Assembly (NCBI GenBank): GCA_002914845.1
Contig: JXTC01000176.1
Span: 333,368 to 397,367 of the forward strand
Origin: Trema orientale
Lineage: Eukaryota > Streptophyta > Magnoliopsida > Rosales > Cannabaceae
Direction: 5' to 3'
Length of the DNA stretch: 64,000 nt
The notes under the pieces were generated by a model, which did not search any database, had not been told where the DNA came from, and was given only the letters and a program-made list of their open reading frames with translations. This document shows, piece after piece, positions 25,404-38,318 of the stretch. Position 1 is the first letter of the stretch; the number at the start of each line of letters is the position of its first letter. The translations under genes and the position numbers were made by a program.

Positions 25404-26514
25404 ATGTAGTAATGACACATGGTAACCAAATTGATAAGTACTGTTTCTTATTTTCTGGGTTTTTTTTTTTCAGAAATTGCAAGTTGTTTTGGTTGTGGTA
25501 TTGTAACTTTTTGATAAAAATGGGTGTTGTTCTTTCTTGTCTCTTTTTGTGATTTTTATATTTTCTCTTAAAGTTTGTTTATGCTTTTAGAGTAGCCTTA
25601 ATGTCTTTTACGATCCATAATAATAAGTAACCACTTTTTCAACTAACCTGGTTCATTCTGTATTGCAATATACATAATTGCAGTATATCTTTTATCATTA
25701 CTAAAGAAAATAATATATTTACATGCCTGCTTAATTTGTAATTCTTATTGCACCAATTGTTTATAAGAGTAATTTCAATGTTTATATTAAATGTCTAATG
25801 CGGATTGTGCAACTAAAGTTTTTAGTTAATAATTCTATTTTTCACAGGGAATCTTCTTATCAAGCTCTGGAAACTAGGCCATTCTTTAAGTGGAAATGAT
25901 GTATCTTCTTTCTTTAAATGTATCTATAATAGTGAGACTAGTCCCATAAAATTGTGGAATGTAATCTAGGTTATTGAAATAATTTATTGTAAAAAGAAAT
26001 TTGTGTATATATATGATTTACTTTCATTAGATTCATATAATCTCGAATGAATGGTTGTTCACTTTTAGATTCGTATAATCTAGAACGAATGGTTGTTCAC
26101 TATTTCCTACACTAGACTAGAATTATGACTTATGTAGATCGTTGTTGATTTCACTACTTAATCGTGTTCACCATGCTGTTTCACTACACCATTATTAATG
26201 TGGCTGAAGTGTTTGATTAAATGCCTAAGAGAGGATTTTGTGGACATCTTTGATTAGTGGTTTTAGAAATTTAGCATCTTGTTTCATTTGAAATGGATTG
26301 AACTAGCTTTTGTTAAGTACTTGGGCCTGATTTAGATGCACCAGGTCCATTTTTATAGTGTTTCGTACTGGGTTACATGTAGAACAAACATTCTTGATGT
26401 ATGTTATGACCAGTGACTTTTGAGTATATGTTTTATTGATTTACCAAAATGCACTAGGTTCATTTTTTATTCATACTTGATCACTGTGGTCATTATTAGA
26501 ATAAGTAAAAACTC

Positions 26515-27665
26515 TAACACTTTTAACTTATTAATACTCTTGTAACTAGTTACGGTTACTTGTTAATGGTATTTGGTAACCAGTAACTAAATTTCTATCT
26601 GGTAACTACATGGGTTAGAGTTTTACTGGACTGATAACTAATAACTAAGTTACTAATAACCAATCCAGAAACTAGAAAGTAGAAACCAGTCTTGTATTTA
26701 GTAACTTAACTAGATTAGTTATTAGTAACTGGAGTAACTAGTAATCAAATTAGTTACTAAGTTACCAGTTACTAGTAATTAATTTGTTATATAGTAACCA
26801 GTAACTAGTCTTATAACATGTAACTAATATCAATTTGGTCAGTAGTAACTAGATTGATTACCTATTATACTTGAAACTCTAACTTTGAGACTACCTATAA
26901 GGATAGGTAGAGTAGTCATGCCCATGGTAACTAGTCTTATAATTAGTAACTAGATAACCAGAGTCACCATTAACCAGTAACCAGTAACAAATTCACTAGT
27001 GATAATCAGAATGGTAACTAGTCTTATAGTTAGTAACTGGGTAACTAGAACAACTAGTAACCAGTAATAAATTTGCTAGTGGTGATCAGATTGGTTGATA
27101 GTTACAAGTGAAACTAGTATTATGAAATGATACAAATATTTACAAAAATATACTAACAAATCTAAACTCCAAATGGTACAACTTTGAGGCTTACCCATGA
27201 AGGTTAGGTCGAGTGATCAGGCCTATAGTAATTAGATTAATTAGAGTTTCAGATAGACTCGTAACTAGTAACCAAATTAGTTACTAGTAACAAGTCTTGT
27301 AGTTAGTAACTGGTACTAGAATAACTAGTAACCAGTAACAAATTGGTTACTAGATTGGTTACCAGTTATAAGTGAATCTCTAATATCATGAGTGACATAA
27401 TTATGTTAACAAAATAAGGATAATAACAAAAAATGTGTACAACTTTGAGAGTTACCCATGATAGTTAGGAAGAATAGTTAGGTCTATTGCTTGCTACCAT
27501 GAATTCTGGAGTACAATTTCTAATGCAGACCTACCTTATTGGCTAACAGTTTGAAAATTAGTAACTAGGTAGGTAACTAGTAACCAGTATTGTTAGTAGC
27601 CGCCATTTTAGAAACTAGTAAATAGATTGGTTACTAGTTACCTATTGGTATTCCAATAGTTCCTC
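26515..27665. repeat. Degenerate tandem array rich in GTAACTAGT / GGTTACTAG
   Basis: More than 1.1 kb is built from variants of gtaactagtaaccagtaac, a motif containing the palindrome ACTAGT, so it reads alike on both strands. A higher-order unit is visible: 'aactttgag..tacc.at.a.ggtta' recurs at about 26881, 27180 and 27440, about 260-300 bp apart. Units differ by many substitutions, so the array is old or not homogenised. It has no coding content. Confidence 0.8.
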
Positions 27666-27711
27666 TTTGTCTTACTAATAATAATATTAATAAAAATAAC
27701 AAATCAACAAA

Positions 27712-28110
27712 AAGGGGGGGAGGGGGGGAAGAGCAAGTTACTGGGAAAAAAATAGAAATGGAAGAACAAAAAAAAAGGGAAAACTAAAAGGAAAAGAAGG
27801 TTAAAAAAACTGAGCAAAGTTAATTGAAAAAAAATATATAGAATTAAAAAAAAAATGGAAAACAGAAAGGAGGAGCAAAGCTATTGGGAATCTGAAAAAA
27901 AAAACTAGAATTTAGTAGGAAAAAAATAAAAGAAAAAGAAGGTTTAAAACAAAGGAGCAAGATTAATTAAAAAATATAGAAATGAAAAAAATGAAAGGAA
28001 AAAAAAAACTAGAAAAAGAACCAGAAAAAACTAAAAGTAGAAGTAGGCTTAAAAAAGAGCAAGATCTATTGTAAAAGAAACAGAAGAAAAAAAGGGTTAA
28101 ACCAAGGCAT
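27712..28110 (+). repeat. Polypurine tract beginning with G7-A-G7
   Basis: About 400 bp are almost purely A and G on the plus strand. It opens with two G7 runs separated by one A (27714-27728). Degenerate units (aaaagaaggttt, gagcaag.ttaatt) recur about every 100-150 bp. It could form triplex or G-rich structures; no gene is seen. Confidence 0.75.
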
Positions 28111-28432
28111 TAAAGATAACAATAGTGAAGGCAAATCAATGCGCCAACGGATCATTCAACTATCAAGTAAGACTTTTATTCCATAAATATTACTACCGCA
28201 TATCTTCACATTCTTTACAAAAATGACAGCCGCATGCGATATGGCAAGAGAATTATATAAGGTGACCATATATTTGTAAATTTTTTTCCTTTTTAACGAT
28301 AAAATCCTTAGAAACCCAATAATTTTTAATAAAAAATTAATTTAGGACCAGACCTTAATATAAAAAATTCGGGCCGAGTCAAACGGGCCGAATTTTCATC
28401 TCTAATTGCAAGTCCAATCTAATATATTATTA

Positions 28433-28555
28433 TTTTTTTTAAAAAGAATTAATTTTAAAATTAATACATAAATTAGCTTAATTATGATTCGAACTCTTAC
28501 TATCCTACACACACTTCTAAAAAATCTTAGACCAACTGAGCTAGCCTCAGTTGGT
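28433..28555 (-). mobile_element. tRNA-derived SINE, family B, copy 1
   Basis: On the minus strand the head has an A box (TAGCTCAGTTGG) and a B box (GAGTTCGAATC). An AT-rich body and a poly(A) tail follow, seen as poly(T) near 28433. The body phrase acataaattagcttaatta is shared with the copy at 52870-52989. Target duplications are not clear. Confidence 0.75.
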
Positions 28556-28560
28556 TTTTA

Positions 28561-29231
28561 ATAGTCATTACTTTATGTGTGCTTAGAAGTCTCATGAATA
28601 TGTATATTTAAGTCAAAATTCTAAGTCAAAATTCTAACAAGGCATGAAAGACAAAAAAAAAAAATAAATTAGTATAATGGTAATACGCCGGCCAGCTCAC
28701 GGTGGCCTCGTCTGGCATTTTAACTATTGCTTACCGCATGGTTGAATGATAAAGATAAAGCTTATTAGTTTTATTACCATCATGACATAAATATCTTTCA
28801 TAGCCAGAAGTTAATTGGCGTGACACTCACGTGAGTGAATCTCACACCAATTAACAGTACTCTTGAGAGTTGAGACTTCGTGTGTAACATTTCTTGAGTA
28901 ATATCAGACCACTGGCATAAATATAAGCATGGTCTTTCCAACTTGCTCGATGGGTTGATTAATTTGGAACAATATTATAAAGAAAATGGGAAAAGAAAAG
29001 AGAAAAGAAGGAGAAAGTAGCAAAGCAAGAAGTAAAATAGAGCAAGAGGAGTGGTGCTAAAATAGCTGACAGTAAAATATTTTAATTTTTCTAATATGTT
29101 TCAATGCTAACGTACATTATGTCCAATTGTCCATGAACTCTATACCATATACAAAGCCTACGTTAACCGAGGAGGGACTAATTTCTTATATAAACTACTC
29201 CCCTCGAGATTAATTCTATTCTACATATGGG

Positions 29232-29234
<3 letters not shown>
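28561..29234. other. Intergenic DNA downstream of the lipoxygenase gene
   Basis: No gene was recognised between the SINE and the microsatellite. Confidence 0.45.
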
Positions 29235-29304
<70 letters not shown>

Positions 29305-29324
29305 ATGATGATGATGATGATGAT
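29235..29324. repeat. Compound microsatellite (AT)33(GAT)8
   Basis: A run of AT dinucleotides at 29235-29300 passes directly into GAT trinucleotides at 29301-29324. It ends only 30 bp beyond the lipoxygenase stop codon, so it is probably transcribed in that gene's 3'UTR. Confidence 0.97.
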
Positions 29325-29354
29325 GTGATCACCTAAGAGATAACTACTCTTGGC

Positions 29355-32300
29355 TCATATTGACACACTATTTGGTACACCTCTACATGTTACACCCGGT
29401 TCCGAGCTAGGTGCAAGTAGCTCATAAGGTAACACCCCAGCTCCACACCTATTTCTAAGGCTTGGATCGCTGTTCCTCTTCTCAATCTCCTTCTCTATTC
29501 GTCTCACCTCGGCGGAGAACCCGTAAAACGCCTCCACGATCTCGGCATCACCCGACCAAATCGACGGCTGTTGTCGCTCCCCGAGGTACTCCTCGTCGGG
29601 CGAATGAGTGGAGAGCGTGTCAACCACGGCCATAAATTTAGTGGATTGTAGCACACTAGGCAATGCCCAGAGGAAGTACTTTTGAGGGTCAGCAATGAAG
29701 TTAGCGTACTCGAGGTCACCCTCTTCGGGGATCAATCTCCTCATTAGAGGTGGGCGGTTTGGGACGTACCCACCATAGGGGTACTGACCAAAATTAAGGG
29801 CCGCATGTTGGGCCGAGCCGAGCCAAATGAGGGTGGTGAGAACGGACACTAGATCATCAGTAGTGGCCAATTTGGGCCACCAGCTAGCTTCACGAATATC
29901 AGCGTGGCCCACATCGATGGACTCGGTGTACCAATTCTGTAGCTCTCGGTCGTTATAAACCGTGCTTGAATTTGGGTAGTAGCGGTTCACATAGGTGCGG
30001 ACCCAGTTCTCAATCGCGCCCCATATCAAGAGCCCATCATTGGCATATGGGTAGTCCTCCATTACAAGTTTTACGCCATGTGGCTGTGTGGGGTCAGGAA
30101 CTGCCATTCCCCTGCAAAGATGATGAAATGAGAATCTTATATTAGATTCACAAGATTTTCATACTCATAAATGAAGCAAACAAAACTTATTTTTCCACTG
30201 CTCCACTTCTTTCACTAATTAGGTCCCTTGGTTTAGAAAACGGGCAAGCTAAGAAGGTGACCATTTTGTTTTTTCTCAATTTAGAGTAGAGCCGTGAGCC
30301 GTCCACGTTATACACGTACTGTTTGATTTTGATATAATTGAATTAATCTCGAATTGAGATTCATTTACGTTTTTTTTATATTTATTTATTAATTCATACC
30401 TTCGGATGAGATCAGCGGGGAGGCCTTCCTTGTCAAAGCGCCAGAAGTTTTTGTAGGCGGCGGCGCTGATCTCCATGCAGTAGCGGCCAGGAGTGAAGCA
30501 GGACTCGATGACGCCGTCAGCACTGATGAGGCTCTGCCGTGCCAATGCATTGATCTCCAGAGTATATCTCATGTGAGGGTCCAAGAGCTTAAATATGGGA
30601 TGCATTGCGCTCAACTGCCTATGCGCCGCCAGTATAAACGGCTCCAGGCAAGCATGTGTACGTAACCTGTATCAAAACGCACGTCGTTTAGAAAAATATA
30701 CAAAACATTCCATATAAATAATAACCGTGAAGTTAACTAGTACTACAATACTGAAGCTTTGCTTACCAATGGTTTACGAGTTGGTGGACTCCAGCGTCAT
30801 TGGAGCACACGTGCGCCTTAGCAAGCTGCCACGTCCAATTGGATGTAGCATCCACAGGTGGCGTCAACACTCGCTTCGACCGGGAACTTGGTCCTGTATT
30901 AGGGAGGCTGAGCTCTATGGCGATAGGCTTGAGAGTTCCACTTGCTGTGAGGAAAAAGATGGTGCGAGTGGCATAGGCTTTTCGACCATCGAGAGCGTTG
31001 ATTTGATCGATAAATGGAAGGTAAACATCGTGGTAATCCACCATGAACAGCTTTTTTTCTTCCAGAGCCTATGGATTGTAGAAATTAAAGAAACAAATTA
31101 GCAAAGGCAGAGAAGTATAAAGGGTTCTTAAAAGACAAACCAAATAACTAAAACTAATTTAATTACCTGCTGGACAGTCATGCCATTGAGTTGGCCTAGA
31201 ATGTGTTCTTCTTTAAGGGCAGACTCTTGGGGTCCATAAGTTTTAGCATCAAGCTTGCTAACTGGTGGAAAAACTGTCATTCTCTCTATGCTAACAGGAT
31301 TAACACCCGCGATCACTTGTCGCGCAAATTCATCGTCCCTTAGCCACGCAAACTTGTCCTCTGCAAATCAAGGACAATTAAAACATTAAGCATATTGCAC
31401 CTTTGAAATCCTATTTGATGGTTTGATTAATGTCTTTAATTAAACTCACTGGAAAGAATTTTTGGGGTGTCATATTTGAGAATTCCTTTATTTTCTTGAA
31501 TTCGGCTAACCACATTAGGCATTGGGAGCTTCTTAAGGAGTTCATCTTGCAATCCCAACTTGAGGAGGACCCCCTCACTATAAAGGCTATCAATATCAGA
31601 GAAACCACTAAACTCGTGGTTTTCAGCTGAAATGCTGGCCTTTAAGGAAGGTATTAAGTTGTGTAGCACTGCTTTTAGTCTCCCAAATGAGAAAGTGTTC
31701 TGTTTTGACTCCTCAAATTGTTCATCTCTAGGCACGTACATTGGTAATGGCTTCTCAACTCTGCTCTCCGCTTGCATATCTACAGGGCCAAAATGGTAAT
31801 CATAAGTCTCTTTCTATTCGATTAAATATGACAACTACTGCCGAATAGTGATAAATAGTATATATAGTTTGATTAGTATGGTTACCGGTATCGGTGGGGA
31901 CACGACCAGTACGACACCGTCTTGGATACGGGATTTGTTTACCACCAAGCTTTGGGCGAGCATAGTCAATTCCCTTATCTGGGTTTCCCAAATCGTTGTA
32001 CACATCAAAGTCATAAATTCTGTCTGATAATTTTCTGACTCCGTGGCCATCTCCTCTTAGGTACTTAAGCTCTTTTTCTCTTAAAGCTTCAAGCCCAGGT
32101 GGAGTTTCGCTTGGTAAATATGGCTGCACAGAAGTAAATAAACCATTCACAAAGTGAATTATAATTAATTACACTTACTCAGAAAATCATATAAAATAAA
32201 ATATTATTTGTCGGACATTTTTAATATGGGCTTAAGGGAAAGAACTCATAATGGCTGGTACGGCCCAATTTGCGCATAAGGCCCATAATCTACAAAGATA

Positions 32301-33872
32301 CCGACACTATTTTTTTTTTTTTTTTTAAGGAAACAATTGTTGAAACATATCAAAAGTTCCCATATCATTGACCAGAAAACGAATTTTTTCCTTTACCTTA
32401 ATTTGACTTTCCCCTTTTATTTTTTACGCCAAATAAGACACCGTCCAATGGAAACTGTTGCACAGACAGGACCTATTAGCTGACGGTGGCTTTTAACTAA
32501 CATGGACCTTTTTTTTTTTTTTTGAGGAAATTAACTAACATGGACTTGAATAATGAATAACCCTTCTTATTTTCTGATCAGCTTTGAAAATGCATGTACA
32601 CGATCAAAATTTTGTACGTTCAAATAATAAAAAGAAAGAGCAATTAATTTTTTTTTTTTTAACTTTTTGAGAAATTAAAGATTTAATTTAATTCCAATGA
32701 CAGCCAGAATTTGAGCTCTTCAACTTTATAGTATTATCTTTAAAGAGACTATTCAGTTTGACACAGAGCAATAAACCTAAGATATGACACCAACTTGGTC
32801 ATTTGCAAATATTCAAAAGCTATATAACTTAGTGGGTTTGACCTGATTCAAATAGGACAACGAATAATCTGGATGCATCGACTATAAAATCTTCGGGGTT
32901 GAAAATTAAAAAAGAAAAAAAAAATAGTAGTATATACCTTATTGGAGAAAAAGATCCTTTTTCCAGGATGATCTTTTGTGGACTGAACCCAAGAATTGCA
33001 AGGGAAATGTACAGGACCACAAGCGAAACCTTCAATGGTTATGGCCTCCAAGAAAAACTCCTTCTGGTGCTTGTTTGTCACTGTAATTGCTCCTGGTACA
33101 CCAAAGTTGGAGTCCACCATAAACTCAGCCGTGTAATTGACTCGTTCTGCTTTGACATTAGATTTCTTTGACCAGTCCCTTAGGACAGCCTCCTTACTCC
33201 TCTTTGGACCCTTGGTTTCTTCATCGTTACAAATCAACAAGAAAACAAGTTTTACTATACTTTCTAATTCATATCCAAACAAGACACAAAGATCACATGA
33301 ACCCAAAAAGACAAAGATCAAATACAGCCAAGAAAACAAATTGAGGAAAACAGAAAGACGAAATACCCAGATGCTATATCCTTAAGAAAAGCACAAAAAA
33401 TGTCATTTTCAGGAAGATTTGGAAAATTTTTGAAACACCCAGATGGAGAAAATGGCTTACTTGGGTCTTTCTCAGTACTGATGAGTTCCAAAACGACATT
33501 TCTGCCAATTTTATCAATGAGAGCATCCAAGTGCTTAACCAAGGTCTCTTGTAAGTCCTCCTTGATCTTGTTTCTCACAGTCACCACAGCTCTGACCCTG
33601 AACTTCACAGGCTTAGACTCGACTGGGGCAGAAGAAGGCACAGCAGGCTTCCGTACCAAATCCTCACTAACAGCCGCCACGGGACCCCTCACAGCTTTCC
33701 TCAAATGTACGGCCTTTCTTTGCTCCAAAGGGACCAAAACAGGGCTCACCAAAAACTGGCTTTGCTTCCTGCTAAAACTTTGATTCACAGACACTTTTGA
33801 GTAAGAAGAAGAAGAAACCAAAGATGTCCTTTCAATTATAGCACTACCCAAAATTTCTTTAGCCAGTGCCAT
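29355..33872 (-). CDS. LOX2: Plastid type-2 13-lipoxygenase, eight exons
   Basis: Exons on the minus strand: 33872-33461, 33218-32938, 32123-31886, 31779-31450, 31360-31167, 31068-30767, 30666-30400 and 30111-29355. All introns are gt-ag and the frame is continuous, giving 926 residues, normal for this class. The Ser/Arg-rich first ~60 residues look like a chloroplast transit peptide; a PLAT/LH2 domain (about 88-230) and the catalytic domain follow. Iron ligands are His585 and His590 (HWLRTH), His777 and Asn781 (HAALN), and the C-terminal Ile926 (NSVSI). Ala635 in LISADG is the Coffa-site alanine linked to S-stereochemistry. Type-2 enzymes add O2 to C13 of linolenic or linoleic acid in the plastid, feeding jasmonate and green-leaf-volatile synthesis. 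Assignment to the LOX2 branch is from remembered similarity. The gene appears intact; the ATG context (aagATGG) is strong. Confidence 0.95.
32508..32530 (-). mobile_element. Tail-only retroposon scar in lipoxygenase intron 2
   Basis: A 23-bp block, a T run followed by GAGGAAA, lies between perfect 15-bp direct repeats ttaactaacatggac (32493-32507 and 32531-32545). The minus strand reads TTTCCTC followed by poly(A), as expected for the last bases of a SINE or LINE. Confidence 0.75.
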
Positions 33873-34082
33873 CTTCTTCCTCTTATTCCTCTTCTGATCT
33901 CTTGCTAGTCTCTATACACTAGCCCTGATCAGTTTTTCACTCTAAAGTTCGTACAGTTCAACCGTGCTTTTGGGGGGGATTTTTTTTTTTTTTTTTTTGG
34001 TAGAGATTGGAGATGGAGGAGGGAGTGGAAGAAGAAGAATGATCCAGTGGATTTGATCAGCGAAAGGGTCTTACTTTATGTG

Positions 34083-34090
34083 TATATATA
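34083..34090 (-). promoter_or_regulatory. Likely TATA box of the lipoxygenase gene
   Basis: TATATATA lies about 211 bp upstream of the lipoxygenase ATG on the minus strand. A CT/GA-rich leader lies between them. Confidence 0.5.
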
Positions 34091-34609
34091 GAGTAACTAA
34101 ACAAGAGGTCTAATATGGCTCCCTCACCGTCCACACACGTTTTTTTTCGAAAATTCGGGCTTGTGAATCACTTGGGATTTTTACTTTTATGTGTATATAT
34201 TTTGTTCGAAAAAAAAAAAAAAACATTTTTCATAACCATTAGGAAGGTGCCGAGTCAAAGCGAGTTTCAGGCTTCTGATAGTGAAACGCGGTTAGGGGAA
34301 GCCAAAGAGAAAGTGGGGTTTTTCCTTTTTCTAAATGAAATAAAATAAAATAGAAAAGGAGAGAAAGTGGGGATTCTTTTGTTTTATTTTTTTATTTAAA
34401 AAAATAAAGGGACATGCACCTTCATTGTCCACCACTAAAATGGCAAGTATGCCCCTCTTGATTGTAAAGGTTACATGATCTGTTTATGATTTTTTTTTCA
34501 ACAAAAAAAAATTAGTGAAGATTCGGGCAAACATAACTTTAAGAAAAAGTGAAATTAATTTAGTGAAATGATTTTCTTTATTTTTTTTAAATTTTTTTAT
34601 GCTGAGTGA

Positions 34610-34610
<1 letters not shown>

Positions 34611-34642
<32 letters not shown>
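34611..34642. repeat. (ATT)n microsatellite
   Basis: About ten uninterrupted ATT units. Confidence 0.97.
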
Positions 34643-34643
<1 letters not shown>

Positions 34644-37378
34644 CTAAATGCAAAAATAAACAAATTATATAACGTCAAACACAGGGAAAGAAAAATGTAG
34701 AACCGTTTACGTAGTATTTTATCGACGCTTAAGAAATCACTAAATTTTCCATTCAATATTAAACAAGGAAAAAATCTTCCCTGAACGAATAAGAAGACGA
34801 CAAATAATTTTCGTGTCGAATTTTTATGACGTTTTAACATTCCACGAGTTGGAAACTCTAATTGACTAGTGAATTAAGTAATTCTTGCAAGTGATGCAAA
34901 TTGTAGGCACATTTTAGACATTGTTGTACTGATAATTGAACAAAGGAATAGAGTTTTGCCACAAAATGTGCGGACATGGACCACAGGCCAACTTTCTTTG
35001 TGGATCCATACTCTTATATGAGAAAGTAATTTTTTTTTATATAAGATATGGCTTTTGTGTCCATCCCATTTTATCTTAAATGTAGCTTGGAAATTGTTAC
35101 GACCACACATGCATAAAGAAACTGCAATCTTAGAGCACACGAGAAGTTGTCAGTACCATTCCTATGCAGTTCAAGCTATTTTAAAGGCCTAGAAAATCTA
35201 ACAAGGCATATCGTGGGCTTTGAATGTTCTCAGATTTTTCTTGGGACCACAGCAATCATGACAACTACTTCATGATCTACTTATTTATGAGAAAATAGAA
35301 AAAGGAAATAAATAAAACAAAATAATAGGCTATTGTTTTTTTTTTTTTTCATTAATACAACATAAACTATGCATTTAAACACTTCATTAATGGCTACATG
35401 GAAATTTCGTTTAAATCTTTTCGATACGTAGTTGTCTCATACTTCATAATTAATTATCTTATCCCGAAAGTATCGTATATGGAATGAGATAATTGTCTTT
35501 CTTTTTTTCACCTTCATGTTTCACTAATCATATAATGGCACACTATCCTAAAATAACAGTGACATTTTGCGCAAAATTGTTAAAGGATAAATGTTAAACC
35601 AACTTGACGTGACTTTTTATTTGATTAGTGATACATGAACTAATTGAGATATAAATTTGAGACATATGATCTCAGAAATATAGATATTTTGAAAGGAATG
35701 CGCTACCAGTTTTGTGATTGATATGTTTACCTAGTTAGATAATAATTAATGATATGATCATGACTTTATAAGCAGGAAATTACTAAACATTATGGCTAAT
35801 TTTATGCATATGGAAGTTATTCGAAACGTCCAATTAGTTCAGTTATGTATGACTGGGCCTAATTGCCATTACGAGTATAGTGAAGGGCATAACAAGGGAT
35901 TGCATAATGTATTGCAAAGGCATAGAACAAGCAAATTTATACGTCTTTATCAACAAAAAAGAAAAAGTAAATTTATACGTTTAATTATTGGAATTTTTTT
36001 TTTCTAAGTGGGATTGTGGTAGAGAGCAAAAGAGATAATAGGAATAATTACAGATATAAGAATAATAAGGAAAAGGGTCTGTGACTGTGTTACTTAAAGC
36101 TGATTAATAGCACACATCACACGTGCCGCCAGTTTGGCTGCCAAAAGTTGCTGAGCATTGATATGAGTTTCCCATGTTGCTTCTCTCAAGTTGCCTCATA
36201 AAATATAAGGTAGGGAGTTACACATATATAGACTTGTATCTTGCAAGTCTTCCTAGAAATTACGTGCATAACAAAACATTCTACATATATATGCATAAGC
36301 AAAAGCAGTCAATGGCAGCCAAAATTCACCTAACAGAAAAGAAAAGTGTAAAACTATATTTGAATATGAATCAATTACTTATAACTATAAATATTGGTCT
36401 ATTTGGCAATAAATTACTTTAATTACACGGCTGCATTTTCATCTTAATTCGTTAATTTAATTAAAACGTGCAAAAGAAGTACTTGTTCAAGTACCAAATC
36501 TGTGGGTTATTTCGTGCGATTGGAAACTGAGTTTATCTAAATAATTAGCCTTATTAGCTTTAGTACGTCCTTAGAATGGGATACTGAACGGGATTAGTTG
36601 GTCAAATATGGAGTTCATGAAAATTCATGAGTTGAAACAGCCCGGATGATTGAATAGAAGCTGTGTACCGAGGCTGAAACAAGGATAACCTAGTCAAGAC
36701 TCAAGACCTGAATTTTGACGACGAAAATGAACAATTAATCACTTGCTGGTCAGTCAAATCTGGCCTTTAAAATTTTGAGGAAAAAAAATTCAGATTTTAA
36801 AAGCAGTATGGGAATTTTATTTTCTTTTATTTGTATCTATTTATTTAATTTTTTGCTGCTGAAGATTCAGTGAAATAATTTCATAGTTATAAATTAGACG
36901 GGCAGAGAGAAACAAATAATTCAACTCAGAGCCAGCAACTATTTGAAATCATGCATGGCTGATATGTAGGAGTACCGATGACACAGGTGCACTTAAGTTT
37001 GGGTACCAACTATCTGAACAATACTATCCATTATTGAAACCTACTCTACAACGGTCCAAATCAAAATTTGTGGTCTTACTCTAATATCTCAGATTCAATT
37101 TCAGAAAATTAATGACAATAATTTCACTCTGCATGGACATACGTAAAATACATTAATTTGGTATATGCTTTTACTACTCAATACATTGTTAGGAAGTTCA
37201 AAATCGTCGTTCACTACTAATGAGTTGTACATGTAAATAGTAAATAGTGATCAAGTTTTTTTTTTTTTTAAAAAGAAAAGAAAAAAGACGTACATGTACT
37301 TATTAATAAAACTCCACAGTTGTAATCTTGATATCCAATGTAACGTCCTTTTATTGGCCAAAAAGCCTCCAAGTTAGT

Positions 37379-37396
37379 TTTTTTTTTTTTTTTTTG
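37379..37396 (-). mobile_element. Tail-only retroposon scar
   Basis: Eighteen bases, almost only T, lie between two copies of aaagcctccaa(a)gttagt (37362-37378 and 37397-37414; one single-base indel). Confidence 0.7.
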
Positions 37397-38318
37397 AAAG
37401 CCTCCAAAGTTAGTATTAATTGCATAGACCCGTATTAGATAATAATAAAGTGAATTCTGCCTGCTAGCTCCCACAGCTCTTACCGTGTGGCAATACTAAA
37501 TTGTGTTTTGTGAAAACAATTAAGAGGAAAAAAAATGACTTGAGTACCAAAGTCTCCTACTAATGTCATGTAAAGTATAATATTCAAAGCCAGGAAATTG
37601 AACTTGAATTTTAAAAATAACAACAGGCTTCAAAAAGTTAGGAACGTAGCATTAGCCAAAATAAAAGAGGACGGACTGAAGAATTGTCGTAACAATACTA
37701 ACAATTAAAACCATAGAATTATTATTCTTCTTCTCGTCTCTAGGTTATTAAGTCCATAAACATTGAGTGTCATAGCTAGCTATTGACCATTCACATATAT
37801 TGAACATTTGAACAATGACCAAAAAGCAGCGTTCCCATGGCGTATTTCTTTGTAGTTTCTTACGTTTTAACACCTCAATTTTTTAAATAAAAACTCGGAA
37901 GAAATGGAATAAACAATTTAGATTTGGAAAGTCAAGAGAGAATTTTATTTTCCTTTCTGGTTGGGTTCTTAAGTCCTCGAGCGCCTCTTCATAACAATAA
38001 GAAGAGGAGCCATTAATCAAGCAGTAAGAACGTCTTAATTAAAAATGAAAATAAAATGGTATTATTTATTTTTTCACTCCATTATTCAGCTACCTATATA
38101 TGTATAACTTTCTTATATTTTTTCGTTATAATTTTCCACTTTTATGTAACTTCCAATATCATAGCATTCAAAAGGAACATTTTTTCTATGGTCAATGATA
38201 ATATGTAGAACTAAAAAATTCTCGTAGACTGGATGTGTTTCTATTTATTTATAAATAAATAACAAGCTATATATTTTATTTATAAGTTTTGTATAGACGA
38301 TGTCTGTCTCTTCTAGTC

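Larger units (their letters stand above)
24878..28404. mobile_element. Possible composite hAT-like element, 3.5 kb (ends only)
   Basis: The left end reads TAGAGGTGGAAAAG and the right end, on the minus strand, reads TAGAGATGAAAAT. Both resemble the Ac/hAT terminus TAGGGATGAAA and both are followed inward by GGGCCGG/CGGGCC words, as in the proven hAT element at 4.3 kb. No matching 8-bp duplication is present, so either the ends are from two elements or the flanks have changed. Inside are an unidentified open frame, an ACTAGT array and a polypurine tract; no transposase was seen. Confidence 0.35.
33873..38307. other. Upstream of the lipoxygenase gene and gene-free DNA
   Basis: It contains the promoter of the lipoxygenase gene, homopolymer runs, an (ATT)n microsatellite at 34611-34642 and a tail-only scar at 37379. 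Frames at 34484, 35792, 36174 and 37268 show no known domain. Confidence 0.5.

Noticed and set aside
33400-33783. Plus-strand frame opposite lipoxygenase exon 1
   Set aside because: Shadow of the conserved exon on the other strand.
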